NCBI GenBank assembly: GCA_041493035.1
Contig: JBGPYB010000086.1
Coordinates: 1 to 20,153, forward strand
Length of the DNA: 20,153 nt
Direction: 5' to 3'
From: JBGPYB01 sp041493035
GTDB lineage: Bacteria > Acidobacteriota > Vicinamibacteria > Fen-336
The notes below the pieces were generated by a model. The model had not been told where the DNA came from. It saw only the letters and a program-made list of their open reading frames with translations, and did no database searches. Positions 18,165 to 20,153 of this stretch are shown here, piece after piece. Numbering within the stretch: position 1 is the stretch's first letter; each line of letters begins with the position of its first letter. The position numbers and the translations under genes were made by a program.

Positions 18165-18656
18165 CTACGTTGGCGGAAACGGCAGCGTGTAGTACTTGGC
18201 CATCAGCGCGGCCAGGTCGGTGTGGAGCTCGATGGCTTGGTCTCGCCCGGCCCGGTAGCAGACGCTTCCAACGCCCACCTCGTAGACCGGCACCGTTCCG
18301 ACGCGAGAGTCCACGAAATCGACGCGGTCGCCAATACCCGGAATCGTGTGGGCGGGGTCACAGATCGGGCTCGTCGTCAGGCTGGCGGATACCAGCGACG
18401 CGTCGGTCGAAAGTCGAGCCCGTTCCGAACCCGTGATGGATCCGGAAAGGGTCGCGCCGTTGTCCGAAGGTCCCACGGTGAACCGCCCGTCGTTTTGGAC
18501 AGTGAACCCGAACAAGCCGGTGCAGTAATGAGGGTTCAGGGCTTCGCAGGCCGTGTGCTCTGCCACCTGGACCCAACCTGCGTCCGGGGCGCTCGGGCTT
18601 CCGCAAGCAACCAGCGCGAGAGCAGCGGAGCGAGCGAACAACCGCATCAATCTCAT
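18165..18656 (-). CDS. Small unidentified lipoprotein
   Basis: I do not recognise this family. The protein has about 163 residues with a lipoprotein signal: a basic start (MRLMRLFARS), a hydrophobic core and the lipobox LVAC followed by GSPSAPDAG, so it should be lipidated at Cys18 and exported. The mature part has four cysteines (in TACEAL, HYCTG, SPICD and SVCYR), which could form two disulphides. It is predicted to be beta-rich (GRFTVGPSDNGATLSGSITGSE) and ends PFPPT. ATG 18656 gives the most compact signal peptide; ATG 18665 is 3 codons upstream. No clear ribosome site is seen. It diverges from the exported oxidoreductase-like gene and converges on the permease. Confidence 0.72.
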   Translation of the reverse strand: MRLMRLFARSAALALVACGSPSAPDAGWVQVAEHTACEALNPHYCTGLFGFTVQNDGRFTVGPSDNGATLSGSITGSERARLSTDASLVSASLTTSPICDPAHTIPGIGDRVDFVDSRVGTVPVYEVGVGSVCYRAGRDQAIELHTDLAALMAKYYTLPFPPT

Positions 18657-18806
18657 CGCCACCATCGTCTGCCGTCGGCCGTCGTTCTGCAAGTGGGCCG
18701 ATCCGCGCACGCCCGGGGCTTCGGACCCGCCGGCCGTGTTCGGGCGTGGGACAATGGGCGCGGGAAGCACTACCACCTCGCAGTGCCTAGCCGCCCCAGG
18801 AGGACC

Positions 18807-19946
18807 ATGCGCCTGCCTTCGTTCGCTCTCACTGTATCCGCGGTCTCAGTCGCTCTGGTTTTCACGGTCGCCGACGTTCGGGCGCAAGCGCGCCCGGACA
18901 AGGTGGGTGAAGCGCCTCTGCGTGTCGCCATCGCCGGCCTCGTTCACGACCACGCGCTCGGCTTCCTCGACCACTTTCTGCACCGGGCCGACCTGCAAAT
19001 CGTGGGAATAGCCGAAGCCGATCGGCCCCTGGTCGCGGAGTATGTGAAGCGCTTCGGTCTCGATCCAGGCCTCTTCCACAACGACTTGGAAGCGATGATC
19101 GAGAAGGTCCATCCGCAGGCCGTATTGGCGTACACGAGTACCCAGGACCATCGGCAGGTCGTGGAGATCTCGGCGAGGCACGGCGTTCCCGTCATGATGG
19201 AGAAGCCGCTGGCGGTTGGCCTGGAGGACGCGCGGGCCATCGAGAAAGCGGCGCGGGCGGCCGGAGTCCCGGTGCTGGTCAACTACGAGACGACGTGGTA
19301 CCGCAGCAACCACGCGGCCTACGACCTCGTTCACGACGGCTCCATCGGAGGGGTCCGCAAGGTCGTCGTCCACGACGGGCACCGTGGACCGAAGGAGATC
19401 GGTGTCAGCCCGATGTTCTTTGCCTGGCTCACCGATCCCGTGCGGAACGGCGGCGGTGCCCTCTTCGACTTCGGTTGCTACGGCGCCGACCTCATGACCT
19501 GGCTCATGGATGGCTGCCGGCCAGACTCGGTCACGGCGATCACGCAGCAGTTCAAGCCCGCCATCTATCCGCGCGTGGACGACGAGGCGACGGTCATCCT
19601 GACCTATCCCAAGGCCCAGGCCATCCTCCAGGCATCGTGGAACTGGCCCTTCGATCGCAAGGACATGGAGGTGTACGGAGAGAGCGGTTCCGTGATCACG
19701 GTCAAGCGCGCCGCCGTACGCGTGCATCTCTCCGAGCAGGACGAGAAGGTCGTGGAGGCCAAGGCGCTGCCGGAGCACTATGCCGATTCGGTGTCCTATC
19801 TGAGAGCGGTGGTTCTCGGCGGCCTGAAGCCCGAGGGCCCGTCGTCACTCGAGACAAACCTCGTTGTGACGGAGATCCTGGACGCGGCCCGTCGTTCGGC
19901 CGCGGAGGGGAAGACCATCTCCCTCGGCGGACGTCTACCGCGCTAG
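18807..19946 (+). CDS. Exported Gfo/Idh/MocA-family oxidoreductase-like protein
   Basis: This 379-residue protein has a Sec-type signal peptide (MRLPSFALTVSAVSVALVFTVADVRAQA, likely cleaved after the AxA-like site), so it should act outside the cytoplasm. The mature part has the NAD-binding Rossmann-like domain LRVAIAGLVHDHALGFLDHFLH. The usual GxGxxG is replaced by GLVHDHALG, a variant seen in a subgroup of the family. The conserved EKP motif (VPVMMEKPLAV) carries the catalytic lysine region. The C-terminal half, with GGGALFDFGCYGADLMTWLM, matches the family's substrate domain. AGGAGG lies 3 bases before ATG 18807 and decides the start. How a secreted enzyme would keep its cofactor is unclear; it may bind NAD(P) before export or have another role. 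Its 3' end overlaps the PilZ-like gene by 12 bases. Confidence 0.88.
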   Translation: MRLPSFALTVSAVSVALVFTVADVRAQARPDKVGEAPLRVAIAGLVHDHALGFLDHFLHRADLQIVGIAEADRPLVAEYVKRFGLDPGLFHNDLEAMIEKVHPQAVLAYTSTQDHRQVVEISARHGVPVMMEKPLAVGLEDARAIEKAARAAGVPVLVNYETTWYRSNHAAYDLVHDGSIGGVRKVVVHDGHRGPKEIGVSPMFFAWLTDPVRNGGGALFDFGCYGADLMTWLMDGCRPDSVTAITQQFKPAIYPRVDDEATVILTYPKAQAILQASWNWPFDRKDMEVYGESGSVITVKRAAVRVHLSEQDEKVVEAKALPEHYADSVSYLRAVVLGGLKPEGPSSLETNLVVTEILDAARRSAAEGKTISLGGRLPR

Positions 19947-20153
19947 CAGTGAATCGAGCTTGGTGAGCGCCGCTTCCGCCAGGGGGGCGAAGAGGATGCC
20001 GTGGGAGTGGACGTCCCCCGAGGTGTAGCTTCGGACGACATGACCGTGGACCTCGAGTCCGCCGTCGGGTAAGTCCACGACCAGGTGCAACGACGCGCCG
20101 ACAGGAAAGGCCTTCTCGGCCTGCACCAGCGCGCCCAAGCGCGAGATGGACGT
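19935..20153 (-). CDS. PilZ-like domain protein, C-terminal end (gene continues beyond window)
   Basis: The frame is open to the window edge, so at least 72 residues of the C-terminus are present and the start lies outside. The reading TSISRLGALVQAEKAFPVGASLHLVVDLPDGG, then LEVHGHVVRS and GILFAPL, has the beta-strand pattern of a PilZ domain. The SxSxxG motif here has Ser where Asp or Asn is usual. PilZ domains often bind cyclic-di-GMP, but the RxxxR motif would lie outside the window, so binding cannot be judged. It converges on the Gfo/Idh/MocA gene with a 12-base overlap. Confidence 0.6.
   Translation of the reverse strand, partial: TSISRLGALVQAEKAFPVGASLHLVVDLPDGGLEVHGHVVRSYTSGDVHSHGILFAPLAEAALTKLDSLLAR

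Noticed and set aside
18657..18806. Promoter in the lipoprotein/oxidoreductase divergent gap
   Set aside because: GACAAT at 18750-18755 resembles a -10 box, but no -35 element is spaced correctly, so I do not call it.

Overview
This is a GC-rich bacterial chromosome segment of about 20 kb. It has dense gene packing and no tRNA, rRNA, CRISPR array or mobile element that I can see. Lineage cannot be fixed from one window. The high GC, the type I-beta glutamine synthetase and the Acidobacteriota- or Myxococcota-like mix of secreted and regulatory genes are suggestive only. No stretch longer than about 300 bases lacks a gene.

Region 1 (1-9932) is a nitrogen-assimilation block. It begins with the C-terminal 40 percent of glutamine synthetase (glnA), which keeps the adenylylation tyrosine. 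A very stable GC hairpin follows, then a 509-aa protein resembling the N-terminal (adenylyl-removing) half of GlnE. Convergent to it, 2 bases away, is a 734-aa protein resembling the C-terminal (adenylylating) half of GlnE. Its N-terminus looks like the sensor end of GlnD: an HSPEE-type segment plus two ACT-like domains. This gene lies 22 bases behind a LysR-type regulator, which diverges from the large subunit of glutamate synthase (gltB). Two perfect dyads about 20 bp apart lie between lysR and gltB. No gltD, glnB or glnD is present in the window. The split GlnE with a GlnD-like sensor fused to one half is the most unusual system here. It suggests that adenylylation of glutamine synthetase may respond to a small ligand such as glutamine without going through PII.

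Region 2 (9945-15233) holds an ion-transporter-superfamily membrane protein closely coupled to gltB. On the opposite strand are aconitase (acnA) and then threonine synthase. The threonine synthase reading frame is interrupted by an in-frame TAG at codon 309, and homology continues in the same frame to its natural end.

Region 3 (15234-18160) has a TetR regulator divergent from acnA, with a perfect dyad between them. An unidentified multi-pass membrane protein and an APC-family amino acid/polyamine permease follow, probably as an operon.

Region 4 (18165-20153) has a small unidentified lipoprotein, a divergently transcribed exported Gfo/Idh/MocA-type protein, and the C-terminal end of a PilZ-like protein that runs off the window. 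All four convergent gene pairs in the window are separated by 4 bases or fewer, or overlap.
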